Shown piece after piece: positions 42,918 to 52,093 of a stretch of DNA of 64,000 nucleotides (positions are counted from its first letter, which is position 1; the number at the start of each line of letters is the position of its first letter). Position numbers and translations under genes: made by a program. The notes below the pieces were generated by a model. That model made no database searches and had not been told where the DNA came from. It saw nothing but the letters and a program-made list of their open reading frames with translations. Source of the DNA: an uncultured Brachybacterium sp. GTDB taxonomy: Bacteria > Actinomycetota > Actinomycetes > Actinomycetales > Dermabacteraceae. The DNA is taken from positions 186,001-250,000 of the forward strand of contig NZ_CANMSY010000003.1 in the NCBI RefSeq assembly GCF_947500705.1, written 5' to 3'.

Positions 42918-43101
42918 TGTGGACCCCCTCGTCTCGCTCCCCCACCGAGTGGTGGTCCCCGTCTGCGGTCACCGGAGAGGAACCGCTGGAAGTGACGACA
43001 ATCTACCCGAGCGGCGCGGGGCGCAACGCGAGGTCGGTCGGGTGCGGCCGGGCGCGCAAGTCCGCTACCGCGCCGTCGGTTGATCTGCCAGGCTCGCTCC
43101 T

Positions 43102-43803
43102 ATGAACGCACCCCACAAGCACTCCACCACGCATCAGCACGGCACGTCGCATCAGCACGGCGCCCCCGCCGGCCACACCGTCCCAGACCCGTCCCTCTCC
43201 CCCGTCGAGCACTGGGAGCAGCGCTACGGGGGCCAGGAGCGCATCTGGTCCGGGCGGGTCAACGCGACGCTCGCCGAGGTGGTCGGCGGTTTCGAGCCCG
43301 GCACCTCGATCGACCTCGGCTGCGGAGAGGGCGGGGACGTGCTGTGGCTGGCCGAGCAGGGCTGGCAGGCCCGGGGCCTGGACATCTCCGAGACCGCCGT
43401 CGGCCGCGCCCACGCCGAAGCCGCCGCGCGCGGCCTGGACGGCGCGGTCTTCACCGCGACGGACCTCAGCACCTGGCAACCCGAGCCGGATTCAGCGGAC
43501 CTGGTCACCGCCTCGTTCTTCCAGTCCGAGGTCGAGCTGGACCGGGTGGAGATCCTGCGACGTGCGGCGAGCGCGCTGCGCCCCGGCGGACACCTGGTCA
43601 CCATCTCCCATGCGGCGCCGCCCTCCTGGGCCGATCACCACCCCGCGCACATGATCGACGTGCGGGCCGAGGCGGAGCAGCTCGCGCAGCCCGTCGCCGA
43701 CTGGGCGGTGGAGGTCGCCGAGGAACGTCGGCGCCCCGCCGTCGGCCCTGACGGCGCGCCCGGCGAGCACGTCGACGCGGTGCTGGTGCTGCGGCGACGC
43801 TGA
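43102..43803 (+). CDS. class I SAM-dependent methyltransferase
   Basis: This 233-residue protein has motif I SIDLGCGEGGDVLWLAEQGW near residues 67-86 and the post-I acidic turn ARGLDISETAVGRAH. The core GGHLVTISHAAPPSW follows motif III. Its first 30 residues are His-rich (HKHSTTHQHGTSHQHG), which may bind metal. The fold resembles tellurite or thiopurine methyltransferases (TehB/TPMT-like). A weak -10 box (CAGGCT) ends 7 bases before the ATG, so it may be leaderless. Confidence 0.88.
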   Translation: MNAPHKHSTTHQHGTSHQHGAPAGHTVPDPSLSPVEHWEQRYGGQERIWSGRVNATLAEVVGGFEPGTSIDLGCGEGGDVLWLAEQGWQARGLDISETAVGRAHAEAAARGLDGAVFTATDLSTWQPEPDSADLVTASFFQSEVELDRVEILRRAASALRPGGHLVTISHAAPPSWADHHPAHMIDVRAEAEQLAQPVADWAVEVAEERRRPAVGPDGAPGEHVDAVLVLRRR

Positions 43804-43818
43804 CCAGAGCGACGCCCG

Positions 43819-44199
43819 TCAGTGGGTGACGGTGGTCTGCTGGTAGAGGGTGAGCGCGGGCCTGCCGCCGATCAGCGTGTAGTGGCTCGACATCAGTGCG
43901 ACGAAGGGCTCGTCTTCTCCATCGCGGGAGGCGGTGGCCCGGTAGACCAGCGCGGCGCTCGCCTCCCCCGTCGGGACCAGGCGCGCGTCCTCGAGGGAGA
44001 AGCTGCTCCAGGCCGGGGACTCGTTCAGGGTCGCGGCGATCGTGTCCCGGTCGAGCACCATGCCGTTGACGAGGATCATCAGCGCGTCGGCCGTCATCAG
44101 CTCGCCGTAGAAGCTGCCGCCCTCATGCCGGGTGAGGGCCTCCCAGCCGCGGTGCTCGAGCGCGAGCAGGGCATCGAACGTCAAGGCGTGCTCCGTCAT
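43819..44199 (-). CDS. SnoaL/DUF4440-like (NTF2-fold) protein
   Basis: This 126-residue protein fits the small alpha-beta cone fold: an N-terminal helix (LLALEHRGWEALTRHEGGSF), a strand with YGELMTADALMILVNGMVLD and C-terminal sheet strands (ALVYRATASRDG, SSHYTLIGGRPAL). Members are small hydrolases, isomerases or ligand-binding proteins; nothing fixes the function. GAGGAGACCCC before the ATG at 44199 decides the start against a longer frame. Confidence 0.8.
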   Translation of the reverse strand: MTEHALTFDALLALEHRGWEALTRHEGGSFYGELMTADALMILVNGMVLDRDTIAATLNESPAWSSFSLEDARLVPTGEASAALVYRATASRDGEDEPFVALMSSHYTLIGGRPALTLYQQTTVTH

Positions 44200-44466
44200 G
44201 GGGTCTCCTCGGTCGTCGTGTTGTGGCAGGCCTTCGCAGCAGGAAACAGCATCGGCCTCACCGCGGCAAGCGGGCCGAGCGGCATGAGGGTCCGCAGGTC
44301 GCTCGTGGCGTCCCGCCGCCATCCTCCGGAGGAGGTGGGGGCCAAGGCGGGGCTGTCGGCTCCACTGGAGGTCCTATACCCGCAGCTCGCCGTCTGAGCC
44401 CGGTCGCGCGCGGCAGTGGCGCTCGGCGGCTCCGGGGTCCGCACTCCGACCGGCGGGTGAACGACG
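44200..44466. other. gene-free stretch
   Basis: No supportable gene was found. The right end leads into the terminator of the minus-strand lipoprotein gene; a promoter for the SnoaL-like gene should lie near the left end. Confidence 0.5.
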
Positions 44467-44496
44467 GAGCGCGGCCCCAGGCTCGGGGCCGCGCTC
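44467..44496 (-). terminator. hairpin terminator of the nuclease-like lipoprotein gene
   Basis: A perfect 12-base stem (GAGCGCGGCCCC with GGGGCCGCGCTC) closes a 6-base loop, starting 12 bases after the stop at 44509 on the minus strand. Confidence 0.8.
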
Positions 44497-44508
44497 ACAC
44501 GGGGACGG

Positions 44509-45675
44509 TCATTCGCAGCCCACCCCGTCGCCGTCACGGTCCAGGCCCTTGCGGTAGCCGGGATCGCCCGTGCGCACCGGGGCGGCGCCGGCCGCGCGGG
44601 CGGCATCGCAGTTCTGGAAGTGAACGCTGCCGCCGTCCTCCGTCGCAGGCGCGGGAGCGGCGTCCTTCGTCGGCGCAGGGGCGGGTGCAGGGGCAGGTGC
44701 CGGAGCGGGCTCCGACGGCGGTTGGGCCTCGGTTCCCACCACGTCGCCGTCGCCGGTGCCGGGCCAGCCGTGCGCGCCAGTGATCGCGAGGAAGCCCTCG
44801 CAGTCGCTGAGCACGCGCTCCATCGCGTCGGCCTCGGCGGGCTTGACCCAGAGGCCGTACTTGTCCTTCACCGCGATCTGCCGGGCCACGTACTCGCAGC
44901 GGTAGTCGCGCTTCGGCGGCAGCCAGGTCGCGGCGTCTCCGTCGCCCTTCTGACGGTTCAGGCTCGCCTCGACCGCGAGCAGGTTCAGCGGGTCGTTGGC
45001 GAACTCGCGCCTCAAGTCCTCGTCCCAGCTCGCGGCGCCGGTCTGCCAGGCGTCAGAGAGCGCGACCAGGTGGTCGATGTCGATCGTGGACTCCGCACGG
45101 TCGAAGTCAACGGTGTCGCCGCTGTGCGGGGAGTCGAGGGTGCCGCGCAGCACCACACAGCCCTGCGTGCCCTCCTTGAGCGTGATCTGGTGCAGGTCAC
45201 GGCGCAGGATGTCGTTGCGGGTGTCGCAGCCATTACGGTCGATGTCGTTACGCCAGCCGAAGGAGTCACGGTCATACCCGGTCTTCGGGGCGCGACCCTT
45301 CTCCTCGAGGCCGGACAGCATCGCGAGCGCGGTACCGTCAGCCGCCTCGGGGGTGGGCTCGATCGTCGGGACCGCGGTGGTCTGTTCCGCCTCCGGCGTG
45401 GGGGCGGCGGACTCGGACGCTGAGGTCTCCGCGGGGACGTTCTGCTCCGGGGTGGGTGAGTCGACCGGGGCGGGTGAGGTCTGCTCGACGGGGCGGGAGT
45501 CGTCCGCGATCTCGGTGTCGCCGGCAGTGCCCGTCGGCCCGCAGGCGCTCAGCGGAACGAGCAGCACGAGTGCTGCCAGCAGCATGCCCAGCAGCGACGT
45601 CGCGCTGCGCCGAGCTGGGCGCCGGGCCTCACGAGCAGCGGCGCGCTGGCGCCCGAGGGGAGGAGTCGGTCGCAT
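44509..45675 (-). CDS. secreted HNH (DUF1524-like) nuclease-like lipoprotein with excalibur domain
   Basis: This 388-residue protein has a signal peptide with lipobox PLSAC near residue 45, then a long Pro/Thr/Glu-rich linker. Residues 140-300 form an HNH/DUF1524-type domain: IDIDHLVALSDAWQTGA holds the DHxVALSDA motif and NDPLNLLAVEASLNRQKGD the matching Asn. After an Ala-Pro linker, the C-terminus FQNCDAARAAGAAPV ends GLDRDGDGVGCE, an excalibur calcium-binding domain. It should be anchored outside the cell and act on extracellular DNA, a common pairing in actinobacteria. The start follows a weak ribosome site; a longer frame begins at 45753. Confidence 0.88.
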   Translation of the reverse strand: MRPTPPLGRQRAAAREARRPARRSATSLLGMLLAALVLLVPLSACGPTGTAGDTEIADDSRPVEQTSPAPVDSPTPEQNVPAETSASESAAPTPEAEQTTAVPTIEPTPEAADGTALAMLSGLEEKGRAPKTGYDRDSFGWRNDIDRNGCDTRNDILRRDLHQITLKEGTQGCVVLRGTLDSPHSGDTVDFDRAESTIDIDHLVALSDAWQTGAASWDEDLRREFANDPLNLLAVEASLNRQKGDGDAATWLPPKRDYRCEYVARQIAVKDKYGLWVKPAEADAMERVLSDCEGFLAITGAHGWPGTGDGDVVGTEAQPPSEPAPAPAPAPAPAPTKDAAPAPATEDGGSVHFQNCDAARAAGAAPVRTGDPGYRKGLDRDGDGVGCE

Positions 45676-45815
45676 GTCCAGGGAAGGTCCTTCGTGCTCG
45701 AGGGGAAGGGCACGACGGTTCACCGCGGGGCCGGCCGAGCCGCCCACACCCACTTTCTGTGCCTACGACAAGAGTAGGCCGTCAGGCTGACAGAGGACGG
45801 GACCAATAAGCTCCC

Positions 45816-46523
45816 TCAGCCCGCAGACTCCAGGCCTTCCCACACACCGAAGAGCGCGAAGCCCGCAGCGCGTGCGAGCGCCGCGGAGGCGGTGTTCTCC
45901 AGCTGGCAGCGGTACTGCGGCTCGTAGCCCCGGGCCAGCGCGGCAGCGCTGATCGCACGGACGGTCGCGCGGCCCAGACCGCGACCGCGGAACTCCGGCA
46001 GCGTGATCACCCCGAGGTCGGCCAGCAGGGTCTCGCCCCACGGGTACATGCTCGCCGCGGAGACCAGCCGTTCACCGCAGAACGTACCGACCACGAGCCA
46101 GTGGTCGAGCTCGACGAAAGCCTCGTCCAGGTCACCCTCGGGCGCCTGGGCCGTGAACTCCGCGAACACTGCGGCATCGGCCTCCGTCAGCTGGCGGGTA
46201 GCGCCCTCCCACGGCTCCTCGCGCAGCACGGCCTGCTCGGTCAGAGGCAGGTAGAACAGATGGTCCGGGTCGGCGAGCACCATCCCGGCGCGGTCGAGGC
46301 GGGCGCTCAGCTCCCCGCGCTCGATGCGGTCGCTCGCGGAGAGCTCGAGCTGCTCCGCCCGGGCCGGCGAGAGGGAGAGGACCGTCGCCTCTCCCTCGAC
46401 GCGCAGCAGCGACACCGAGCGGAGGCCGGTCAGCGCAGGGTCGAGGGCGACCAGCACCTCCCTCTCGGCGAGGGGTGTGAGGGCGGCGGGGATCCGTTGG
46501 CTGGAGACGAGGGAGGAGAACAC
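45816..46523 (-). CDS. GNAT family N-acetyltransferase
   Basis: This 235-residue protein has a C-terminal GNAT domain: the acetyl-CoA loop LPEFRGRGLGRATVRAIS (Q/RxxGxG/A) near residue 175 and the closing strand with NTASAALARAAGFALFG. The N-terminal half is a poorly conserved lobe. The substrate cannot be predicted. The gene is monocistronic, between the lipoprotein gene and a small membrane protein gene on the same strand. Confidence 0.88.
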   Translation of the reverse strand: MFSSLVSSQRIPAALTPLAEREVLVALDPALTGLRSVSLLRVEGEATVLSLSPARAEQLELSASDRIERGELSARLDRAGMVLADPDHLFYLPLTEQAVLREEPWEGATRQLTEADAAVFAEFTAQAPEGDLDEAFVELDHWLVVGTFCGERLVSAASMYPWGETLLADLGVITLPEFRGRGLGRATVRAISAAALARGYEPQYRCQLENTASAALARAAGFALFGVWEGLESAG

Positions 46524-46627
46524 GGCGAGGACCCTTCGGGCGGAGGACGGCAGATTCCTCGGAACCTACCGGAGCACGTTCCCGACCTGCGAGTTCTTTT
46601 CGCGGTGCTTCCCGGGCGCAGCACGTC

Positions 46628-46644
46628 GGGGTGCGCTGCACCCC
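46628..46644 (-). terminator. hairpin after the small membrane protein gene
   Basis: GGGGTGC-GCT-GCACCCC is a perfect 7-base stem with a 3-base loop, about 14 bases beyond the stop at 46658 on the minus strand. Confidence 0.65.
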
Positions 46645-46657
46645 CGTCAGCGGTCCC

Positions 46658-46840
46658 TCAGAGACTCACGAGAGTGACCAGCACGAAGGCGGCCACGAGC
46701 GCTGCCGTGACGCCCAGGCTGCTTCGCCAGGTGGTGGGCTGATCACCCGCATCCGAGGTCATCGGGACCGCCTGGATCTGTCCGGTCTCAGTGGCAGCCT
46801 TCAGCTCGTTGCCGACGGTGAGGTCATGGCGCGACTCCAT
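46658..46840 (-). CDS. small membrane protein (60 residues)
   Basis: GGAGGGACCCACT precedes the ATG at 46840 (MESRHDLTVGNELKAATETG), and a terminator-like hairpin follows the stop. A hydrophilic N-terminus of about 40 residues is followed by one membrane helix (LGVTAALVAAFVLVTLVSL) that ends the protein, giving a tail-anchored layout. No family is recognised. The clean ribosome site and terminator make it a likely real gene. Confidence 0.65.
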   Translation of the reverse strand: MESRHDLTVGNELKAATETGQIQAVPMTSDAGDQPTTWRSSLGVTAALVAAFVLVTLVSL

Positions 46841-47122
46841 AGTGGGTCCCTCCTTCTCGATGTGATGGGAGCACGGCACCCAAGGTTGAGTACCGCCTGA
46901 TCAGACACTGTTTCCATGCATCTTTTGTGCTCGCGACAACAGTAGGGCCGAGAAGGGCTGTGCGAAAGGGGGAAGAGGCCCGGGTCAGGCGAATCACATG
47001 GACGGATCCGCAGCCCGTGCGAGGGTCGATACGCTCGGGTGCAGAAGCATGCCCGCGTCCCCGGAAGTGCTCTCGTTCCGTCGGCCGTTCCGGCCGCTCT
47101 GCGGAGCCGGGAAAGTTCTCTC

Positions 47123-48349
47123 ATGACCACCCTGACCGACCGTATGACCGCCGCGCTGGAGAGCTACGCCGCCTGGCAGGGGCCGCTGTTCGAGGACCTG
47201 CACCGCCACCCCGAGCTGTCCATGCTCGAGGAGCGCACCCGCGGAATCGTCACCGCGCAGCTGACTGAGTTCGGGTACGAGGTCCAGCAGATCGGCGGCG
47301 GCGTGGTCGGCGTGCTCGAGAACGGCGAAGGGCCCACGATCCTGATGCGTGCGGACATGGACGGGCTCCCGGTCGCGGAGGCCTCCGGCCTGCGCTACGC
47401 CTCGGCGCACACCCAGGCCGACGCCGACGGGCAGATCCAGCCCACCATGCACGCCTGCGGGCACGACTTCCACGTGACCGCGGGCCTCGGCGCGGCGAAG
47501 CTGCTGGCGGAGCACCGCGAGGACTGGTCCGGCACCTACATCGCCCTGTTCCAGCCGGGCGAGGAGATCGCCGCCGGCGCCCGCTCCATGGTCGAGGACG
47601 GTCTGGTCGACAGGGTGCCCCGGCCGGACGTGTGCCTGGGCCAGCACGTGCTCACCTCGCCCGTGGCGGGGAAGGTCGCCGTCGCGCCCGGCCCGGTGCT
47701 GAGCTCCTCGGTGTCGATGCGGGTGATCGTGCACGGCGCAGGCTCCCACGGCTCGATGCCGCACCTGGGCGTGGACCCGGTGGTGCTCGCCGCCGCGATC
47801 GTCACCCGCCTCCAGACCCTGGTGGCCCTCGAGATCGCACCCGGCGACTTCGGGGTGGTCACCGTCGGCGCCCTCCACGCCGGGACCAGCGCGAACATCA
47901 TCCCGGACCGGGCCGAGCTGGCGCTGAACTTCCGGGCCTACAGCGACCAGATCCTCGATCACCTGGTCGAGGGCACCCAGCGGATCGTGAACGCCGAGTG
48001 CGAGGCGGCCCGCTCCCCGGAGCCGGCGCAGTTCGAGCAGTTCAACCGCTATCCCGTCACCGACAACGACCCCGTGCTCGCCGAGCGGGTGCGGGAGGCG
48101 TTCGTGGGCCAGTTCGGGGAGGACCGCGTCGAGCACATGGACCCGGCCACCGCCTCCGAGGATTTCTCCGCCATCCCCGACGCCTTCGGGGTCCCGTACT
48201 GCTATTGGGGCACCGGCGCCTACGCCGAGGGACGCGTTGCCGCCCCGAACCACTCCCCGCTCTGGGCCCCGGATCAGCAGCCGACGCTCCGCATCGCCAC
48301 CGAGGCCGCGGCGAGCGCCGCGTTCGCGCTGCTGGGCCCCGCGCAGTGA
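47123..48349 (+). CDS. M20 family amidohydrolase/peptidase
   Basis: This 408-residue metalloenzyme starts MTTLTDRMTAALESYAAW, then DLHRHPELSMLEERT, the usual M20D opening. Zinc ligands and catalytic residues are in MHACGHDFHVTAGLG (Cys/His), ALFQPGEEIAAGARSMVEDG (catalytic Glu and ligand Glu) and the late PNHSPLWAPDQQ (His). The dimerisation domain is around SSSVSMRVIVHGAGSHGSMP. Family members hydrolyse N-acyl amino acids, hippurate or indole-acetyl amino acids. A start 28 codons upstream is in frame but atypical. Confidence 0.93.
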   Translation: MTTLTDRMTAALESYAAWQGPLFEDLHRHPELSMLEERTRGIVTAQLTEFGYEVQQIGGGVVGVLENGEGPTILMRADMDGLPVAEASGLRYASAHTQADADGQIQPTMHACGHDFHVTAGLGAAKLLAEHREDWSGTYIALFQPGEEIAAGARSMVEDGLVDRVPRPDVCLGQHVLTSPVAGKVAVAPGPVLSSSVSMRVIVHGAGSHGSMPHLGVDPVVLAAAIVTRLQTLVALEIAPGDFGVVTVGALHAGTSANIIPDRAELALNFRAYSDQILDHLVEGTQRIVNAECEAARSPEPAQFEQFNRYPVTDNDPVLAERVREAFVGQFGEDRVEHMDPATASEDFSAIPDAFGVPYCYWGTGAYAEGRVAAPNHSPLWAPDQQPTLRIATEAAASAAFALLGPAQ

Positions 48350-48354
48350 CGGAC

Positions 48355-48388
48355 GGGCCGCCGCCGGCACTCCTGCCGTCGGCGGCCC
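48355..48388. terminator. bidirectional hairpin between convergent genes
   Basis: A 15-base stem with one mismatch (48355-48369 with 48374-48388) encloses the loop CTCC. It begins 6 bases after the M20 stop and ends 33 bases before the SDR stop, so it can serve both. Confidence 0.8.
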
Positions 48389-48421
48389 GCCTCTCTCCTC
48401 CCGTCCCGGAGGCGGGGGAAC

Positions 48422-49249
48422 TCAGGCGCTGAACGCGGCGAACTTCGCGGTGATCGCCTCGTCGTTCCAGCCCCACACGTCATCGCCCCGCAGCACCGCA
48501 TCGGCGCCGCCGTCGGTGTAGAAGGTCTGGCCGCAGCAGTGGGAGTTCTCCACCGAGGTCAGCCACATCAGCAGGCGAGCCACGCTCTCGGCGTCCTGGT
48601 GACCGTTCAACGGCATCGGCACCACCATGTCCAGGAACGCGGCGTACTGCGGATCCGCGAGCATGTCGTGGGTCATCGGCGTGATCACGATGCCGGGGGC
48701 GACGGCGTTCAGGGGGATGCCGGCGCCGGCCCAGGCCGCCCCGGGCGCTTCACGGCGCACCCAGCGGGAGATCGCCCGCTTCGAGGAGGCGTAGATGAGG
48801 TTCCCGGTGAGCGGATCAGCGGCCAGCTCCTCGGCCCGGGCGAGCGCCGCGGTCTCGTCATCCGCCATGAAGGCCTCCAGCAGCTGCTGGTCCAGCGGCT
48901 GCAACGAGGACATCGAGGAGACCAGCGCGACGCGCGGCGCTGCGGAGCGAGCCAGCGCCGGCTGCAGCGCCTGCAGGAACTCGGTCATCCCGAAGTAGTT
49001 CACCGCCGCCGTGACAGGCTTCGGCAGCGCGAGCCCGGCCGACGGGATCACCGCGTCGACCCTTCCGCCTGCCGCCTCGAGCGCCTGACGTGCGCCCTCG
49101 GTCCGGCCGGCCGGGGTGGAGAGGTCCGCGGAGACCTCGACGCCCTGCAGGTCGACGCCGACGACCGTATGGTCCTGCTCGCGCAGCAGCTCGGCGGTCT
49201 TCGCCCCGATGCCCGAGGCGGCGCCGGTGATGATGTAGGTGCGGGTCAT
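48422..49249 (-). CDS. SDR family oxidoreductase
   Basis: This 275-residue classical short-chain dehydrogenase begins MTRTYIITGAASGIGAKTAE with the TGxxxGIG cofactor loop. Catalytic Ser is in ALVSSMSSL and Tyr-x-x-x-Lys in LIYASSKRAISRWVRR. An inserted segment of about 35 residues between them (EAFMADDETAALARAEELAA) is like 3-alpha-hydroxysteroid dehydrogenase/carbonyl reductase relatives. The C-terminal FYTDGGADAVLRGDDVWGW is typical of the same group. The substrate is unknown. Confidence 0.92.
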   Translation of the reverse strand: MTRTYIITGAASGIGAKTAELLREQDHTVVGVDLQGVEVSADLSTPAGRTEGARQALEAAGGRVDAVIPSAGLALPKPVTAAVNYFGMTEFLQALQPALARSAAPRVALVSSMSSLQPLDQQLLEAFMADDETAALARAEELAADPLTGNLIYASSKRAISRWVRREAPGAAWAGAGIPLNAVAPGIVITPMTHDMLADPQYAAFLDMVVPMPLNGHQDAESVARLLMWLTSVENSHCCGQTFYTDGGADAVLRGDDVWGWNDEAITAKFAAFSA

Positions 49250-49386
49250 GACGGACCTCCTGGTGAGCGCACCGCGTCGAGCAGTGCTCGTACCTCGAAA
49301 CTAGCCTCGTGAAGGCATGTGCTCCAGGGCACAAGGTCACTGTTCCGGAGACTGTTCCGCCGGCCCGGGCACCCACCGTCAGCACG

Positions 49387-49392
49387 TACTGT
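49387..49392 (+). promoter_or_regulatory. -10 box that fixes the TauE start
   Basis: TACTGT ends 7 bases before the GTG at 49400, favouring that GTG over the in-frame GTG at 49391, which would overlap the box. Confidence 0.55.
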
Positions 49393-49399
49393 GACCTGC

Positions 49400-50137
49400 G
49401 TGATCGATCCTCAATGGTGGCCGTTGGGCCTGGCCGCACTGGCCGTCCTGGCCGGCGCGGTGGCCGTGCGCACCACCGGGATGGGCTTCGCGCTGCTGTC
49501 CTCCCCCTTCCTCGTGATGGCGCTGGGCCCGTTCGAGGGCATCCTGGTCACCAACGTGTGCGGGATCGTCGCGGCACTGCTGAACCTCACCGTGGTCCAC
49601 GCCGACCTGGACTGGAAGCGGGCCGCGAGCGTAGTGCCGGCCGGGATCGTGGGCACGATCCCCGGGGCGCTGCTGGTGCTGTGGCTGCCCCCGGCGGTGC
49701 TCGCGATCGCGATCAGCCTGCTGGTGATCGCGGGCCTGCTGTTCACAATCGCGTCCCGCTCGCTGGAGGTGCCGAACTCCGTCTGGGTGGGTGCCAGCGG
49801 CGGGTTCGCGTCGGGCGTCATGAACGTGACCGCCGGGGTGGGTGGGCCGGGCCTAGTGGTCTATGCGCTGGCCACGCAGTGGGAGCATCGCTCCTTCGCC
49901 GCAACCGCCCAGCTGCACTTCGCGGTGCTCGGCGTGGCCGCCCTGCTCACGAAATGGTCCCTGCCCTCGCTGCCGATCGCCGGGTGGGCGATGCTGATGG
50001 GGCTGCTGGTGGCCGGGCTGCTCGGCGGAAATGTCCTGGCCCGACGGGTGCACGGCCCCCGGGCGATGCGCTGGGTGATCGTGATCGCGATGGTCGGCGC
50101 GCTGCTCTCGCTCGGCCAGGGGCTCGTGCAGCTCTGA
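49400..50137 (+). CDS. TauE/SafE family membrane transporter
   Basis: This 245-residue protein has about seven to eight membrane segments; VLAGAVAVRTTGMGFALLSS is the first-half motif and GASGGFASGVMNVTAGVGGP the second-half repeat. It is shorter than the TauE homologue at 11355 and lacks its long loop. The likely role is export or uptake of a sulfur-containing or other small anion. The GTG start agrees with the -10 box at 49387 and a leaderless transcript. Confidence 0.87.
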   Translation: MIDPQWWPLGLAALAVLAGAVAVRTTGMGFALLSSPFLVMALGPFEGILVTNVCGIVAALLNLTVVHADLDWKRAASVVPAGIVGTIPGALLVLWLPPAVLAIAISLLVIAGLLFTIASRSLEVPNSVWVGASGGFASGVMNVTAGVGGPGLVVYALATQWEHRSFAATAQLHFAVLGVAALLTKWSLPSLPIAGWAMLMGLLVAGLLGGNVLARRVHGPRAMRWVIVIAMVGALLSLGQGLVQL

Positions 50138-50617
50138 CCTGGCCGCCGGTTCGCCAGCCCCGCTCCCGTGGCGCTGGCCCGAGCCCGGATCGTCTCGACT
50201 TCCCGGCTGCGGTGCACACCGGTCACGAGGCGGGCAGCGGCGGGGTCCCCGCTGCCGGACCGTCGGCCCCCACCGTCGATCCAGCAGCTCCCGCGCTGCG
50301 TGAGCCTCGTGCCGGTGCCTCTCCCCCTCGGAGAGTCCCGCACCAACCACCTGAAATCTAGGGCTGATCCGGCGGAAGCGCGATGGGGTGAACTGCCTGG
50401 GCAGAAGTCCCCGGGGAGAACTCCCCATGCTGGTCACGGCCTGGGCCGCCGGTCTGCGGGGACTGAGGGCAGAGGATCGGTCCGGGTCAGGCACCGCCGC
50501 TGCCCCATAGCGGCACGGCGCGGCGAGGACTACACTCCGAGCCCCCGGCAGTGGTGCACGTGGAGGCCCCCTGCCGCCCCCAGGACGCGACGCTCCACGG
50601 CCACCGAGGAGGCATCG
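50138..50617. other. gene-free stretch of 480 bases
   Basis: No frame shows a believable protein. The promoter of the RibD-like gene should lie near the right end. Nothing repeated or structured stands out. Confidence 0.5.
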
Positions 50618-51169
50618 GTGCGACCACTGGTGATCACGCAGAACGTGACCGTCGACGGGTCGATCGAGATGCTGGACGACTGGTTCGACCCCACCGACTC
50701 CCCGCCCGATCAGCAGCAGCTCCTGCAGCGCGACAGCGCCGCCTGCGACGCGCTCCTGCTGGGACGGCAGACCTTCGAGGACTTCCGCGGCTTCTGGCCG
50801 CTCCAGGAGGACGACACCACCGGCATCACCGACGAGCTGAACTCCCTTGAGAAGTATGTCGTCACCTCCACCATGACGGACCCCGCCTGGCAGCACTCCA
50901 CGCTGCTGACCGGGGACCCTGTCGCCGCGGCGCGCGAGCTCAAAGAGCAGGCGGGCGGGGAGATCTCGCTGACCGGCTCGATCAGGCTGTGCCATCCGCT
51001 GATCGAGGCGGGCCTGGTGGATGAGTACCGGCTGTGGACCTATCCCTACGTTCAGGGCCGCGGCCGCCGGCTGTTCCCCGGCGGCCACCAGCAGCGGCTC
51101 GAGCTGCGCGAGCACCACGCCTTCAGCTCCGGCGTCACCTACACCCGCTGGTCACCCAGGAAGGACTGA
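50618..51169 (+). CDS. dihydrofolate reductase family protein (RibD C-terminal type)
   Basis: This 183-residue protein has the RibD/DHFR-like reductase fold. It starts VRPLVITQNVTVDGSIEM, then ACDALLLGRQTFEDFRGFWP, EKYVVTSTM, LTGSIRLCHPLIEAGLVDEY and the closing PGGHQQRLELRE region. GAGGAGG lies seven bases before the GTG. Such proteins are usually NADPH reductases of unknown substrate, not true folate enzymes. The next gene begins one base after its stop, so they form an operon. Confidence 0.9.
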   Translation: MRPLVITQNVTVDGSIEMLDDWFDPTDSPPDQQQLLQRDSAACDALLLGRQTFEDFRGFWPLQEDDTTGITDELNSLEKYVVTSTMTDPAWQHSTLLTGDPVAAARELKEQAGGEISLTGSIRLCHPLIEAGLVDEYRLWTYPYVQGRGRRLFPGGHQQRLELREHHAFSSGVTYTRWSPRKD

Positions 51170-51170
51170 C

Positions 51171-51881
51171 ATGCCCACCACGACTGACCAGACCGCCTCC
51201 CCCGCGCTCCCACCCGTCACCGATCCCGAGACCTGGCAGCGCGAGCTCAACGCCCTGCGCATGCGGGAGAAGGCCGCCACCCGCGAGCTCGACGCGATCG
51301 CCGCCCAGCGTCGTCGCCTGCCGATGGTCGAGCTGCCCGCGTACACGCTGCAGGGTCCGCACGGGCCGGTGTCCCTGATCGACCTGTTCGACGGCGCCTC
51401 GCAGCTGATCACCTACCACCACATGTGGTTCCCGGACTCCGAGTGGCAGTGCGGCGGCTGCACCAGCTACACCGCGCAGTTCACCCGCACCGACTTCCTG
51501 CGCAAGTACGACGCCCGCTTCGTCATCGTCACCCAGGGTCCGATCGAGGAGGCCCTCACCTACCGCAAGAAGGTCGGCAACCAGCTGGACTGGTACTCGA
51601 CCGCGGGCAGCGACTTCGGGGCCGACGTCGGTGCCCCGCCCGGTGGCGGCTTCGCCCTGAACGTCTTCCTGCGCGACGGCGAGACCGCCTACCGCACCTG
51701 GCATTCCGACGGTCGCGGCACCGAGCAGCTCAGCCACACCTTCCCCTTCGTCGACGTGCTGCCCTACGGCCGCCAGGAGGCCTGGCAGGACTCCCCCGAG
51801 GGCTGGCCGCAGTCGGAGACCTACGACGGGTGGCTCAGCTCCGAGGAGGTCGCGGCGCTGTACGGGCCTCGAGCCCGGTGA
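51171..51881 (+). CDS. DUF899 thioredoxin-like protein
   Basis: This 236-residue protein starts after a long helix (ELNALRMREKAATRELDAIA) and has the DUF899 core: LPMVELPAYTLQGPHGPVSL, then YHHMWFPDSEWQCGGCTSYT, whose C-x-x-C pair is at the thioredoxin active-site position. NVFLRDGETAYRTWHSDGRG and DVLPYGRQEAWQDSPEGWPQ complete the family pattern. A redox role is inferred. AGGAAGGACTGAC, overlapping the end of the previous gene, provides the ribosome site. Confidence 0.93.
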   Translation: MPTTTDQTASPALPPVTDPETWQRELNALRMREKAATRELDAIAAQRRRLPMVELPAYTLQGPHGPVSLIDLFDGASQLITYHHMWFPDSEWQCGGCTSYTAQFTRTDFLRKYDARFVIVTQGPIEEALTYRKKVGNQLDWYSTAGSDFGADVGAPPGGGFALNVFLRDGETAYRTWHSDGRGTEQLSHTFPFVDVLPYGRQEAWQDSPEGWPQSETYDGWLSSEEVAALYGPRAR

Positions 51882-52093
51882 CGGTGGCCTACGACGGGGG
51901 CTCCCTGACATGCCACTGCTGAAAACAGCGTTCGTACAGTCAGTTCAGCGCGCTCAGGACGTGCGCCGCGCAGCGACCCTCCCAAGATGACCTGAAACCG
52001 ACCGGGGGCCAGCGCATCCTTGGGTGAGAGTCTGGCAGGAGCGACCTTTCGATACGGAGAATTCACGGCCCGGGAGTCGGTGATCCGAGGAGC

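Noticed and set aside
51821-52066. 81-residue minus-strand frame upstream of the DUF899 gene end
   Set aside because: Overlaps the real gene end antisense and lacks any motif.
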